13,200 nt of DNA. It comes from Asterionellopsis glacialis. Taxonomy: Eukaryota; Bacillariophyta; Plagiogrammaphyceae; Rhaphoneidales; Asterionellopsidaceae. Numbering within the stretch: position 1 is the stretch's first letter; each line of letters begins with the position of its first letter. This document shows positions 1 to 8,125 of this stretch, piece after piece. Where the stretch lies: positions 1 through 13,200 of the forward strand of contig WKLE02000877.1 in NCBI GenBank assembly GCA_014885115.2, written 5' to 3'. The notes under the pieces are model-generated. The model was not told where the DNA came from, did no database searches, and worked only from the letters and a program-made list of their open reading frames with translations. Made by a program: the position numbers and the translations under genes.

Positions 1-1490
1 GTATGTCTTTTGCTCTACCAAGGGTTCGGTTTCCGCCATGTACACATCCTTGGTTTCGCCAGATCCCGCCCAACTCACAGTTTCATCACAATTGGCACCG
101 ATCTTATCACAAAATCCTTGCATGGGCAAAATGGTGAATGGTTCTTCCAATGATGTAGCAAGTTCTTCAATACCAAATAAACAGATTGAAATCAAGGCGG
201 TCGCTGGAATTTCACCAGTATGATTCCATGAATCCTTAAAGGGTTCGTATAAGGCTAATGGCAACAACAATAACCATACCGATAAGAAACGGGCGGTGTG
301 ACGTGAATAAAACACAGGCACGGGGGAGGATAACAAACGTTCACAACCACCCAGCGTATCTTCAAAAATGGTGACGGCATCATTGATTTGATTTTTACGC
401 ATGAAATGCATAGGCAAACGATCAATGGCACAACTCAAATCATGCAAGGCACGATTAGGACGGTGCGTGGCAGCAATAATCTTTTCGGCTTGATCGGCAG
501 GAAGACGTTCGTACAATTCTGCCTTGAAATCTTCTTCATCTTCGGCAGGAGGTGATAAATGACGTTTCATGGACCTGACAAAGGCCCAGGTACACAAACT
601 AACACGTTTCAAATCTTCTTCACGCTTGACAGGATCAATCACTTCCATTCGAGGTGTTTCAGCACCGGCAAACTCTGTCCCTTCTTGATTCTTGTAATTG
701 CCATACCATGCCGTTGCCATACGTGCAAGATCACGCGTATGGTTAATATTCAAACCCCATGCCTTTCGTGCTTCATCCCAACGTTTGTAGGAGGAGTTGG
801 TACGGAAGACTATAATTATGGGTCAAAAAGATATTTCGTTGTTAAATGAGAACATCATTTTGGAAACATCATTTTCGATGAAACACAATGAAACATAAAA
901 ATAATGATGTAAGCATCCAATGTATAGTCTTTACAAATAGACTGCACTATACTCCCAGATTCGAATCATGACGAGAAAGTATAAAACTATCATACATATA
1001 AACAATGAAAGTTTCACTTACCAAGAAGCAAACCAAGTGAGGGTGTCAAGAGTGAAAAGGGTGTCAAGGGCAATCCTGCGACGAGTAATCCATTAATCAC
1101 AGCTGGATGTTGTGTTCCACCCAAATCGGTATATCCATTAACTAACCCATTGTACAAACAGACAAAGGTTGCAACAAGTGTAGTGGCTACCACTTCCTTG
1201 GCCAAGGACTTGTAAATTCCTGATTCGGACAAGGTGCGTAAATTTTTCCAAAAACGATCGGGAGAACGATGTTTCACCCATTCATTATGTGTGTACACGG
1301 TACGCCTATATTTACGACTTTCTTCACCATAGACATCAGCAGGTTTCGTACTCATGGCAAGTTCTGATGGTTTACTGGTGATGGGACTTTTTGCAGTGAC
1401 AGCAGCAGTCGTTCCCACAGAAGGAGTCACAAAGGCATTTGCCTGAGCGAATGCCGCAAGGACAAGGAATGCTTGTCCCCAACGAGTCAT
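1..1490 (-). CDS. Plastid-targeted bestrophin-family anion channel (two exons, 3' end off the window)
   Basis: Exon 1 is 1490-1022 and exon 2 is 809-1, still open at the left edge, giving 426 residues so far. Residues 1-19 form a signal peptide and F20 follows it (ANA-FVTP), the diatom plastid-import motif. Two hydrophobic spans (about 98-118 and 133-157) lead into FRTNSSYKRWDEARKAWG (158-175), the bestrophin signature RTNxSYxRW. A third span (331-345) and IPATALISICLFGIEEL (357-373) followed by LEEPF match the second membrane pair and the conserved acidic GIEE...EDPF stretch, with D replaced by E. Bestrophins are pentameric anion channels; in algae several sit in thylakoids and are thought to pass bicarbonate toward carbonic anhydrase and Rubisco. 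Family and plastid targeting are read from sequence. Thylakoid location and bicarbonate as substrate are inferred. The spliced codon (G+TC, Val) restores LLLVFRTN, which fixes the intron. The start is the only ATG that gives the signal peptide. Confidence 0.93.
810..1021 (-). other. Intron of the bestrophin gene
   Basis: This 212-nt intron has a GTAAGTG donor at 1021 and a TATAG acceptor ending at 810, read on the minus strand. It splits a Val codon after its first base. Joining the exons recreates the conserved bestrophin run LLLVFRTNSSYKRW, so both splice sites are well supported. Reading through the donor instead reaches a stop within three codons. Confidence 0.9.
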
Positions 1491-1524
1491 TGTTGTTGTT
1501 TTTGTTGTTTTTGTTGTTGTTGTT
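1491..1524 (-). repeat. CAA-repeat leader directly before the bestrophin ATG
   Basis: On the coding (minus) strand this is an interrupted (CAA)n/(CAAAAA) tract that runs directly into ATG at 1490. It lies in the presumed 5' untranslated region. Such tracts are unstructured and CAA-rich leaders are known to favour translation elsewhere, but a role here is inference. It is also an ordinary microsatellite that could vary between strains. Confidence 0.8.
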
Positions 1525-1737
1525 GGATATCACAACAAATATTCTTGATGTGTGTGTATATCTTCTTTCGAAAGCAACACACCACCAAAGATTGTATCGA
1601 GAAAATCAAGACGGCAATAAGCAGAAGATCAACACAGGGGAGAGACACAAAGCACACCCACCAGCAAGCTTTTTCCTACAAAGAGACGAGATTTGCAGTA
1701 GAAAAAGTGCAGGGGGGCAAATCCAGATCGAACATGA

Positions 1738-1842
1738 TGACGTACTAAAGATTGACGACGCCACTGTGACGTAGAAGAAAAACTCAAGATGGACAACGCC
1801 ACTGTGACGTAGAAGGAATGCATGTATGATTTAAAGTGACGT
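1738..1842. promoter_or_regulatory. Cluster of four TGACGT boxes (candidate CO2/cAMP-responsive elements)
   Basis: TGACGT occurs on the plus strand at 1738-1743, 1767-1772, 1805-1810 and 1837-1842, all in one orientation and 29, 38 and 32 bp apart. They lie 248-352 bp upstream of the bestrophin ATG, where they read ACGTCA relative to that gene. TGACGT is the core of the CRE bound by bZIP factors. In Phaeodactylum tricornutum the same hexamer (CCRE) mediates CO2/cAMP control of the plastid carbonic anhydrase gene PtCA1. The only other TGACGT/ACGTCA hexamers I found in the window are two in bestrophin coding sequence (299-304, 560-565) and one at 3431-3436. Motif density is seen; a regulatory role is inferred. 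Confidence 0.55.
1744..1815. repeat. Imperfect direct duplication of a 34-bp unit carrying TGACGT
   Basis: Unit 1 (1744-1777) and unit 2 (1782-1815) are identical at 31 of 34 positions and share the block ACGCCACTGTGACGTAGAAG. Four A-rich bases separate them. Each unit carries one TGACGT box near its 3' end, so the duplication multiplied a possible transcription-factor site. Confidence 0.85.
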
Positions 1843-2287
1843 ATGCGCAATTCATTCTTATTGACCTGGGTACCAGTTTAATTAATCATGTAGCTTTTCT
1901 AGAGAATTTCACGTATGTATGATAGTATATATGTAATATAGACGTACAATACAACATGCTAGAGTAGCTCAAGATTTCCAAACTGAGTCAGTAGAAAGTT
2001 CTAAAATAGAGCTCGAAAGGCAAAGTTTTCGCACATTTGCATAATTTGGCGTCTGTGCTCTCCTTCTGATCTGTACGTACGAAATGAGAATTTTTAAAAT
2101 TTTGTTTTGAGTTATTTTTCGAGAGAGCGTGACACGCTATGGGAGCAAAAGCAGCCCACTCCACTCTTGTGTGCTTCATCGTCGACGACAACAATGACGA
2201 TTACATAACATTGAGAGTTTGCAGAAGCTATAGAACGACAGAACATCATTATTAACTTTGTGATAAAAATAGTAAGCGTTTGTAAGT

Positions 2288-2627
2288 ATGCTACGTAAAC
2301 ATAATTGTTGTATGGCTGTAAATGCTGCACAACGACTACAAATAGCAACAACATCGAACTCATGGAATCGTCATTATTGTACTGGCAGAGTTTTAGCAAA
2401 TGCATATCATATTAGAAACTCATCCATAATCACAGCACCCGTACATGTCCTTCGTCCTGATCGATCAACTAATTCGACACGACAAAGTTACAACTGTAGT
2501 AGTATTCAAACATGCCATTATCATTCCTCACCTATTGTATCCATGAGTAGACGTCGTAAGTCCAAAAAGAAACATACGAATGATACGCAACAAAATAAAG
2601 ATATCAAAAAAAATAATAAACATCACG

Positions 2628-2664
<37 letters not shown>

Positions 2665-3262
2665 AAAGAGGAAAAAGAAGAAAGACACAGACGAAAGTCA
2701 GTCTTATAATCATAAATCCAAATTTCGAAACAAAAATAATAGAACACAAAATCAATCCATCGACCATCATGACGGTAAACCGAAGATGTTACGTCCTTTG
2801 AAACAACAACAAAATAATGCAACGACGACGCAAGAACAGCTGGAATTTTCCTTATTATCAACAACAACAAGCACAGTAGACAAAGACAATCTTCCGCCAC
2901 CCATAATATTAGATGAAGTATTTCGATCCATTCCCACCACCAGTCAAAAGATAGAAAAGAGCAACAGCAATGATCATGATGATAAAGAATCGTATGATTA
3001 CGTCGTAGTTAGGAAGAAAAAAAGCAAGAAGAAGAAGACTCGCAACGATACTGATACCAACAATAATAATGATGACGATTTTATTGCAGCGTATCCAAGA
3101 CCAGATGAACGAGTTGTATTTCCAAAGTTTAAAAAAGAATCACGCCAGAAATCAAAATTTACGAATCCTCGTCACCAAGACAATGCGAATAACAACTTTC
3201 TTGATGGACTTGCATCCTATTGGACTTCACCAAGTGTAACTCGGAATCACAATGATTCATAG
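2288..3262 (+). CDS. Asn/Lys-rich low-complexity protein, function unknown
   Basis: This is a single uninterrupted reading frame of 324 residues, and I do not recognise a family. The first 90 residues are rich in Arg, His, Ser and Thr with no acidic residue before D58. They end in a CHYHSSPIV stretch that resembles a mitochondrial presequence processing site. An Asn11 tract (115-125) is followed by KKRKKKK. A second basic block (KKKSKKKK, about 243-250) follows an acidic Asp/Glu patch, and the C-terminus (PRPDERVVFPKFKK to SYWTSP) looks more ordered. The basic blocks could equally be nuclear signals. An in-frame stop lies just upstream of the chosen ATG. The length for such AT-rich DNA and the divergent placement favour a real gene, but microsatellite expansion can create long open frames. 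Another possible start is M86 (MSRRRKSKKK). Confidence 0.6.
2630..2662 (+). repeat. (AAC)11 microsatellite coding for poly-Asn
   Basis: Eleven perfect AAC codons in a row encode Asn 115-125 of the 324-residue protein. The perfect codon purity points to recent slippage rather than selection on individual codons. Confidence 0.95.
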
Positions 3263-4128
3263 AGGTCACACTGCACTATGTATCACTAACGATTGGAAAA
3301 GTAGAAAAAAAGAAACAAATAAGACAAAGAGTTGTAAAATAGTTTGAAATATTGAAAAGTAAAATGAGCATACTTTTTTTGTACTCGTACATGTATTGTT
3401 CATCTGCAACATATTGATTCCTGCATCAATACGTCAGTGCAATTCACTTGTAACCATTGAATGTAAAGGTGCACTACTGACTATACTGAACCTTGGGGAT
3501 GATCTCTTTGCCATTGTCTGCCTTGTCGATTATATGGCTTATCCTTTGTTGCTGTTCAAAAGGAAGTTGCAAAGCTTAATATTCCAAATCACCATTTCCA
3601 ATTTCTTCTCCAGTACAGTAGTAATGTACAGTACAATAAATGTCATTAGTCATGGGAAACGGTACTGTATGGAGTCTATCTACTCGATGAGATGCATGAA
3701 ATCTGGCAGCTGTTGTTGCACAGCAACACAAAGCTACTGTAATTCAATCCAAGATAAAATGCAAAAGATGTTTGTTGGAGAATTGCAATGATTAGGACAA
3801 AGCTACTAGTATTAAGAAATCAACAATCTTTAAATCTTGCAGGTACCTTGATTACCTTTCTTCTTTCAGGCCAAGATGATTTTTCTTTACCTATTCTGCA
3901 GGTGTTTTGATAATGTATATGCACAAAAGAACTGGCTTGATTCAAAACATTATTTCATTTATATATAATATGTGTATGTATGTACCATGTAAAAGAATTT
4001 AAAAGTACATGTAGCAGAATAAGACTCATGCCTGCAAACTGCCTGGGAAACCATACTTTTTCATCTCATTTCTCATAGATCTTCAATTTTTACAATTACT
4101 ACCTAGAGGCCTAGAGGAGTTCTAAAGG
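3263..4128. other. Intergenic stretch without a recognisable gene
   Basis: This AT-rich spacer lies between the 3' end of the Asn/Lys-rich gene and the 3' end of the amine oxidase relic. A 131-codon open frame at 3396-3791 on the plus strand is Cys/Ser/Ile-rich with no family resemblance, and I do not treat it as a gene. No RNA gene, terminal repeat or tandem array was seen. Confidence 0.6.
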
Positions 4129-4638
4129 CTAGTTGCTACAGAACTTGATGGCATTATTGAAAGCACTTGCCAAAAGTTTATCAATTGTACCTGGGCATAC
4201 TGAATTTGAGATTGAGTGTAAAGGAGCACTGGGCTCTGCTTGAGACTGCATCTCCATCAATACTTCATTGGCAGCTCTCTCTCCAGAACTTACAACACCA
4301 TCCATGTATCCAGCCCATTCCGTAGCAAGCTCCGTTTCTGCAAAATGAACTTTTCCAAATCTTGATCTTAAACTATTTGACGCATCAACAAAGGAACCAA
4401 TTTCTGGGATGGCAACACAACCTCCTCCACTGAAATCTTTGGCATTCCAATCATACTCAACATATTCAACATGTTTTAACGCAAGATCAGATTTAAAAAG
4501 TCTAGCATACTGATGAGCAATGGCATTCTGTCATTCTTCCTGGGACTTCTTCTCCTGTAGTTTTGCATTGTTGCCTAAAAGAAAATCCATGATTGCTGGG
4601 AATTTCTTATCTTTGGATAGTGCAGAATCATCCATTGA
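4129..4638 (-). pseudogene. Flavin-containing amine oxidase, C-terminal fragment (broken)
   Basis: Reading the minus strand from about 4638 to the TAG at 4131-4129 gives roughly 167 codons matching the C-terminal third of monoamine-oxidase-like flavoproteins. In order they are DDSALSKDKKFPAIMDFLLG, EYVEYDWNAKDFSGGGC (the SGGC region before the FAD-covering segment), GKVHFAETELATEWAGYMDG and SGERAANEVL. The family consensus is HFAGTETATxWxGYMxGAxxxGERAA; here the Gly of FAGTE is Glu. Such enzymes oxidise amines to aldehydes with release of ammonia and hydrogen peroxide. A TGA interrupts the frame at 4533-4531 (after SQEE, where the family has a residue). The N-terminal FAD-binding Rossmann part is missing, replaced upstream by retroelement pol. 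I found no other part of the gene in the window. This is a truncated relic, not a working enzyme. Confidence 0.85.
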
Positions 4639-5912
4639 GTACAAGATTTTCCAAGATGTGTTGGGTTGAGGTATGAAGCAAATTAGATTAGTGCCTTCAC
4701 CAAAGTTAATGGTGGGGTACTGTTGTGGATGTCAGTTGTAGCAAGCAAGAAGGTCATGGTCTTCTTGTTGTTCTGCTTAAAGATAAGTGTAATCTAGAGG
4801 AAATGAGTCTTTGTGGAGATCCAGATAATTGAGAAAACAGTCACATATGTGGGGATCATCAAGTTTGAAACAAAGTGTGTGTGTTGATGGTTTCATTGAT
4901 GGTGGTGGTAATTCATCCTGCTTCCCAGCATTGTTGGCATGAGAAAGATGCAAGAGAGCTTTGGTAATAATGTTATCAGAGCCCTTCTTGTAGTGAAAAA
5001 TAGGGGCAAATTCTTCTAAAAAGAGTTGCCAATGAAGGAGGTATTGAGTTTTCAAGTCATAGAAGATTAGGTCTTATGGTCAGTACAGACATGAATTTCA
5101 TTGCAAGCTATAAAGTAGAGTTTGAAATTCACTAAGTGTCATGACTATGACTCGGAGCTCTTTTTTGCCTGTGGAATGCTATTGTTTAGTATCTGTGAGT
5201 TTGTGAGAATAATGTTCTATTGCTTTTCTACCCTGTTTGATGACAGCACCAATTTGGAGATCACTTACATCTGTCTTGATGTGGAATGGTTTTGAAGGAT
5301 CAGGGTAATGCAATAAGGTGTATTGTACTGTCAGTGTTTGTATAGTGTTGAATGCTTTTTGTTGTTCAGGACCCCATAGAAAATTTTCATTTTTGCCAGT
5401 TAGTCTTGTTAACAGAGTGAGGATGTGTGATCAGTGTGGCCACATATCTTGATAGAAAGTTACTGCTCCTGTAAAGGAATAGATTTGCTATCTATTAGCA
5501 TTCTTTCTCCATGGTTTTAAGTTGGCATAATCCAATATCCTAGAAAATCAGTTTCTTGTACTCCCAGTTTACATTTCAAGGGATTGATGATAAATCTGTG
5601 AGTTTTGAGTCTTGTAAGCACTTCACTAACTGTTTTAATGTGTGGTTCCCATGTTGTGGATTAATGGTAATATCCTCAATGTATACTTTGACATTGTTGA
5701 TATCATTAAGAATGCTCTCCATGATTTGTTGGGCAATGTTAGGGCTTTGTTTATATCCCATCATTGGTAGTCTTTTATAGTGGAAAGTGCCAACTGGAGT
5801 TGTTACAACACATAACTTTTTGGATTCATCATCAAGTTCAAAGGTATAATAATTGCCGTTGTAAAGTTGGTTGTTGCTGCATTGTGGTCTCTTGCAAGAA
5901 CACTGTGATCAA
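4639..5912 (-). pseudogene. Ty3/gypsy pol relic: RT palm/thumb, RNase H, pre-integrase linker
   Basis: The recognisable order on the minus strand is YYTFELDDESKKLCVVTTP (RT, about 5855-5800), LPMMGYKQSPNIAQQIMES and KVYIEDI (5680s, the YxDD catalytic box with the first Asp changed to Glu). Next come FLGYWI near 5540, LHYPDPSKPFHIKTDVSD (RNase H start, first catalytic Asp retained), EHYSHKLTDTKQ, VCTDHK, and HWQLFLEEFAPIFHYKKGSD (about 5040-4970). The linker HPQQYPT...SWKI comes last. Frame shifts lie near 5640, 5520, 5100 and 5070, with stops at several other points. Only one stretch of 92 codons (5055-4777) is long and open. Reverse transcription activity is not expected. Confidence 0.85.
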
Positions 5913-6742
5913 TTGTCAGAATCATTGAAATCATGAGATTGCTTGGGATTGCAGACAACATGAAGATTGTCCATCTATTGGACTAATTGCATGATGGTTA
6001 CTTTGTACAGGTGTTTGTCAGCATTTTGGAACTTGATCTGAAATGTAGGTGTTGCCTTGAAGACTATATTCTTCAATTTGGCCTCACAAATATCTCCTGG
6101 ATCATGGTGCATTAGCTCATAGTATTTGACCAACATGTGGGGGCATTGGTAAAATTATCATACAGTTGATTGAAAGTCTTTAAAAAGGTTTTCAATGTGC
6201 TCACATTGGGCTTCTTGTGCTTTGAGAGTCAAAAAAGTTTTGAACCATTTTGTCAATAGCTTCTTGAAATTCTTGGTATTAGCTGAAGCTAAATCCCAAT
6301 TGTTACAAGCAGTGTCTCTGAGGAAATCAATGAGCTTTTCTTGATTTGTTGTCCACTGGAGTTCATTGCATGCTTTATTGAAATTAATGAGAGTTTTGAA
6401 TGCTCCTTTGATGTTGTTTCTATGGTGAATAAAAACCTTGTGTTTGACCATGGAGTCATCATCAAGTGTTTATCAAAGTTCTTGTTCTTTAAGGTCAGTG
6501 GTATTGTAAGAAGGCTTGTAATGGATGGGAATGGCTCTGTTGAAGCTCATTTCTTCAACTGTTCTAATTCTTGGAGGAGGGGTTGAAGTTGTTCTTGAAT
6601 GATTGTCAAGTGCATTTGTAGATTTGGCAACATTTGCAAACTGTGCACTTGTTGTAATAATCAACAGAGGCAAAATATTTCTTGGAAGGCAAAGAGGCAT
6701 ACCTGTCAGTAACATAAAGTGGAAGGGAAGGATTCCTCTCAA
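5909..6742 (-). pseudogene. Retroelement gag-like relic
   Basis: Two open stretches on the minus strand, 6742-6473 (89 codons) and 6451-6158 (97 codons), continue in shifted frames to a stop at 5911-5909. The second contains NNWDLASANTKNFKKLLTKW and a FLTLKAQ helix-like run. Downstream pieces such as KYYELMHHDPGDICEAKL and TPTFQIKFQNADKHLYK keep a coding look. The assignment rests on position upstream of RT in a Ty3/gypsy order and on the helical, uncharacterised composition, not on a diagnostic motif; no CCHC zinc knuckle was found. At least two frameshifts and one internal stop make it non-functional. Confidence 0.6.
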
Positions 6743-6943
6743 GAATCAGAGTACAATGAATTGTGCTCTCTCTCTCTAGCTTGTTTGATTTTTTTTCTTT
6801 TTGGATTTGTTCTTGTTTTGTACAATCCTTTACTTAGGCTTGGATTCTCTTCTTGCCCCTGGGAGTTAAGTGTTGCAATGGTTGGATGTTTTTGTTCTCA
6901 TCAAGCAATGAGCTCTCTGATCAGAATGATGTATTGTAGTCAA

Positions 6944-7149
6944 TGTAGAGATGAAAAATTGATGAAGCATAAAATAAGAGATGTGAGATAACACATCTCT
7001 CAAGTTCTACTTTATGTGGGACTAGAAATATTTGGTGCACTCTATTGTAACAGCTTTATTAAATAGAATTAATGGCTCTAACATTACTTTTAATCTCCAT
7101 GTGTATAAAAGGAATAACCTTCATGTTGATCCATATCATGGATATAACA
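6944..7149 (-). repeat. Candidate 5' LTR of the gypsy relic
   Basis: On the minus strand the block starts TGTTATATCC (7149) and has a TATA-like TTTTATACA, then AATAAA, and a possible TACA end at 6944. Downstream at 6923-6912 lies TGATCAGAGAGC, which resembles the initiator-Met-tRNA primer site TGGTATCAGAGC but is diverged and 20 bp away. There is no second LTR in the window to confirm the ends, so the borders are tentative. Confidence 0.4.
6977..7000. repeat. Perfect 9-bp hairpin inside the candidate LTR
   Basis: AGAGATGTG (6977-6985) and CACATCTCT (6992-7000) are exact inverted copies around a 6-base loop. It lies inside the candidate LTR, downstream of its AATAAA on the minus strand, and could be a 3'-end or packaging-type structure or chance. 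Confidence 0.75.
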
Positions 7150-7753
7150 CCTTTTACCTGAATCAAGCCCCTTTTCTCTATGTATTCATGTATATGATAA
7201 TAATTCTCTAATCAAAATCTCTTTTTCTCTGTTTTGAAATGAGAAATGTTTGTGCATGAATGCTCTTTTGTGGGTTCACTGGGTTCACAAATATGTACCA
7301 AATATTTTGTGTGTGGATGGCAGCAAATCAAAGTCTGAATAAGAAACTAGGGTGCCCAAAGGCAACTGTAGTTTTTGGGTACATTTGTACAAGATTGCAA
7401 TTGCCTAAAATTCCTATAGTTTTCTTACAAAGTGGATTCTTATCAAGAAAATGTTTTAGTTTGAGTCCCAATAGATTTTTGTGTTTTGAAGAAAACAATG
7501 GAGTACTGAGTGAAATCATGTAGAAATCACATTGAAGTTACTTAGGGGCACCAAGTCACATCACACAACCTTAAGGAGTAAGTCTGTGTCACCACTGGAT
7601 TAGTATAACAACAAAGTGTACACTCATAATGTAGGTCAAGAAATGGTTCTGTAACAGGGACAGCAATCCAGTCAGGAAAGTCAGCAGTGATAGAGCTGTT
7701 CCAGGATCAGGTGGACCAACTTATGACATTTGGTCCATAGACTCCACGTGGAC

Positions 7754-7779
7754 CCATAATTCATATTTTTGAATTATGG
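7754..7779. repeat. Perfect 10-bp hairpin next to a CACGTG palindrome
   Basis: CCATAATTCA (7754-7763) and TGAATTATGG (7770-7779) pair perfectly around a 6-base loop. Immediately upstream, TCCACGTGGA (7743-7752) is a 10-bp palindrome around a CACGTG (G-box/E-box) core. Both lie in the left part of the inverted-repeat-bounded segment. Confidence 0.8.
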
Positions 7780-8029
7780 ACATATTCATTAATATATAAT
7801 TTTACATATTTTTCAAAAAAACATAATATATGTATACATATTTCAATACTTTTATACTACTGGAAATATACACCCACTATGTATTTCTATGTTAATATTT
7901 CATATTACGGCACGGCCGACTTCTATTGGAATTGAATATAATCACAACTTGGCTGGTACACTTTTTGGCATTGCAGGCTCACCCAAACCCAGATCTATTC
8001 CAATCAATATTGCAAAATGGTGCTGTTTG

Positions 8030-8125
8030 CAGTACTGATTTCTTGACACACAGCAGCCATTTTTAACTAGCAACCACCAGTACAGTTCCATGCACAAGGA
8101 GCTGTGTGTTGAGAAATTGGTACCG
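8030..8125 (+). repeat. Long imperfect hairpin (25-bp arms, 46-base loop)
   Basis: Arms 8030-8054 and 8101-8125 pair along 25 positions. On the plus-strand RNA there are 20 Watson-Crick pairs, four G-U wobbles and one A-C mismatch, with no bulge. On the minus strand the wobbles would become A-C mismatches, so a plus-strand transcript folds better. It could be a small-RNA precursor-like fold or the inverted ends of a very short element. No transcription evidence can be read from the sequence. Confidence 0.7.

Larger units (their letters stand above)
1491..2287. promoter_or_regulatory. Divergent intergenic region between the bestrophin and Asn/Lys-rich genes
   Basis: About 0.8 kb separates two start codons that face away from each other, so it must hold both promoters and leaders. 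The bestrophin-proximal half holds the CAA tract and the TGACGT cluster described separately. The half nearer 2288 is AT-rich, and I see no convincing conserved gene, RNA gene or clear TATA box in it. Short open frames on both strands here are low-complexity shadows. Confidence 0.7.
4639..7149 (-). mobile_element. Degenerate Ty3/gypsy LTR retroelement, internally deleted
   Basis: Minus-strand order is candidate LTR (7149-6944), gag-like relic (6742-5909), partial reverse transcriptase, RNase H and the linker before integrase (5912-4639). The RT-RNase H order with no integrase in front places it in Ty3/gypsy rather than Ty1/copia. Frameshifts and stops are frequent. I could not find the CCHC knuckle, protease, first half of RT, integrase or a 3' LTR. 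The pol end abuts amine oxidase sequence near 4640, with no LTR or obvious target duplication, so the left boundary is a deletion or recombination junction rather than an insertion end. It is not autonomous. Confidence 0.85.

Noticed and set aside
950..990. TTCGAATC at about 957-966 as the B box of a tRNA gene
   Set aside because: It lies inside the bestrophin intron, the flanking bases do not form a T arm, and no A box or acceptor stem fits.
1439..1850. Overlapping plus and minus open frames upstream of the bestrophin start
   Set aside because: They run through the GTT/CAA tract and promoter repeats, and their low-complexity products have no motifs.
3396..3791. 131-codon plus-strand open frame as a gene
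   Set aside because: No motif, odd Cys/Ser/Ile-rich composition, ATG in AT-rich spacer, and no family resemblance.
3455..4230. A 21-base match (18 of 21) between 3455-3475 and the end of the amine oxidase relic at 4210-4230, suggesting a second oxidase copy
   Set aside because: Similarity does not extend on either side, and a match this short can occur by chance in a 13-kb AT-rich window.
7542..7706. 54-codon minus-strand open stretch (DFPDWIAVPVTEPF region) that looks coding
   Set aside because: Too short, no start or clear splice site, and no family recognised; perhaps a repeat relic.
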